Below are positions 5,990 through 6,116 of a stretch of DNA of 6,116 nt, one piece after another (position 1 is the stretch's first letter; every line of letters begins with the position of its first letter). The translations under genes were made by a program, and so were the position numbers. This stretch comes from Singulisphaera sp. GP187 (GTDB lineage: Bacteria > Planctomycetota > Phycisphaerae > Phycisphaerales > SM1A02). The stretch spans positions 1 to 6,116 of the forward strand of contig CAMDEL010000099.1 of the NCBI GenBank assembly GCA_945896765.1. The letters are read 5' to 3'. The notes beneath the pieces were generated by a model. The model worked only from the letters and a program-made list of their open reading frames with translations. It was not told the DNA's origin and did no database searches.

Positions 5990-6116
5990 TTATTGCCCGA
6001 GTCCACCAATGCCACTACCCAAACCACCAGCACCCGTTGATGTCCCTGCGCTGCCCGCTCCAGGAATTTGAATCGACATAGAAAAAGTTGTTTGATCAAC
6101 GATCTGGTTATATGCG
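5990..6116 (-). CDS. C-terminal end of an unidentified protein with a Gly-rich tail (5' part outside window)
   Basis: Reading leftwards from the right edge, one minus-strand frame is open from the edge to a TAA whose complement is at 5990-5992, giving 41 residues. They begin AYNQIVDQTTFSMSIQIPG and end in a low-complexity Gly/Ser/Thr/Leu tail (TSTGAGGLGSGIGGLGQ). The polar start reads like ordinary folded protein and the tail like a flexible C-terminus. I do not recognise the family; a surface or secreted protein is possible but unproven. It is convergent with ruvB across the repeat-rich gap. Because only the end is visible, a chance open frame cannot be fully excluded. Confidence 0.5.
   Translation of the reverse strand, partial: AYNQIVDQTTFSMSIQIPGAGSAGTSTGAGGLGSGIGGLGQ

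Noticed and set aside
5945..5991. CTGCAC...GTGCAG inverted repeat followed by TTTTT as an intrinsic terminator
   Set aside because: The stem is 6 bp with a 30-base loop, too open for a standard terminator; on the minus strand no T-run follows the stem.

Overview
The window reads as an ordinary, densely packed bacterial chromosome segment of intermediate G+C. It encodes a Gram-negative-style envelope glycosyltransferase (ArnT/GT83 type), LemA, and a canonical RuvB. I cannot place the organism securely. Weak Shine-Dalgarno use and the RuvB/HAD sequence style would fit a planctomycete-like (Phycisphaerae) bacterium, but that is a guess. I see no rRNA, CRISPR array or recognisable insertion sequence, and no tRNA by eye.

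Layout. Bases 1-764 (+): the 3' part of a family-2 glycosyltransferase resembling polyprenyl/dolichyl-phosphate sugar synthases, cut by the left edge. Bases 753-2465 (-): a polytopic ArnT-like glycosyltransferase, convergent with the first gene and overlapping its end by 12 bp. Bases 2492-3061 (+): an EVE-domain protein, divergent from the ArnT-like gene. Bases 3058-3762 (+): a HAD-family hydrolase overlapping the EVE gene by 4 bp (ATGA). Bases 3724-3778 hold two stem-loops at the HAD/lemA junction. Bases 3794-4372 (+): lemA. Bases 4412-5467 (+): ruvB. Bases 5468-5989: about 520 bp with no convincing gene but many inverted repeats and a recurring TTTGAGCCY motif. Bases 5990-6116 (-): the C-terminal end of an unidentified protein with a Gly-rich tail.

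How the genes may work together. The first two are a plausible pair: GT2 enzymes of this type load a sugar onto a polyprenyl phosphate, and ArnT-type membrane enzymes use such lipid-linked sugars outside the membrane to decorate lipids or other envelope acceptors. The EVE and HAD genes are very likely one transcript with coupled translation. lemA and ruvB lie in the same direction and could be read through from it, but no shared function is evident. No defence system, prophage or biosynthetic cluster is visible. The most unusual part is the structured non-coding stretch after ruvB.
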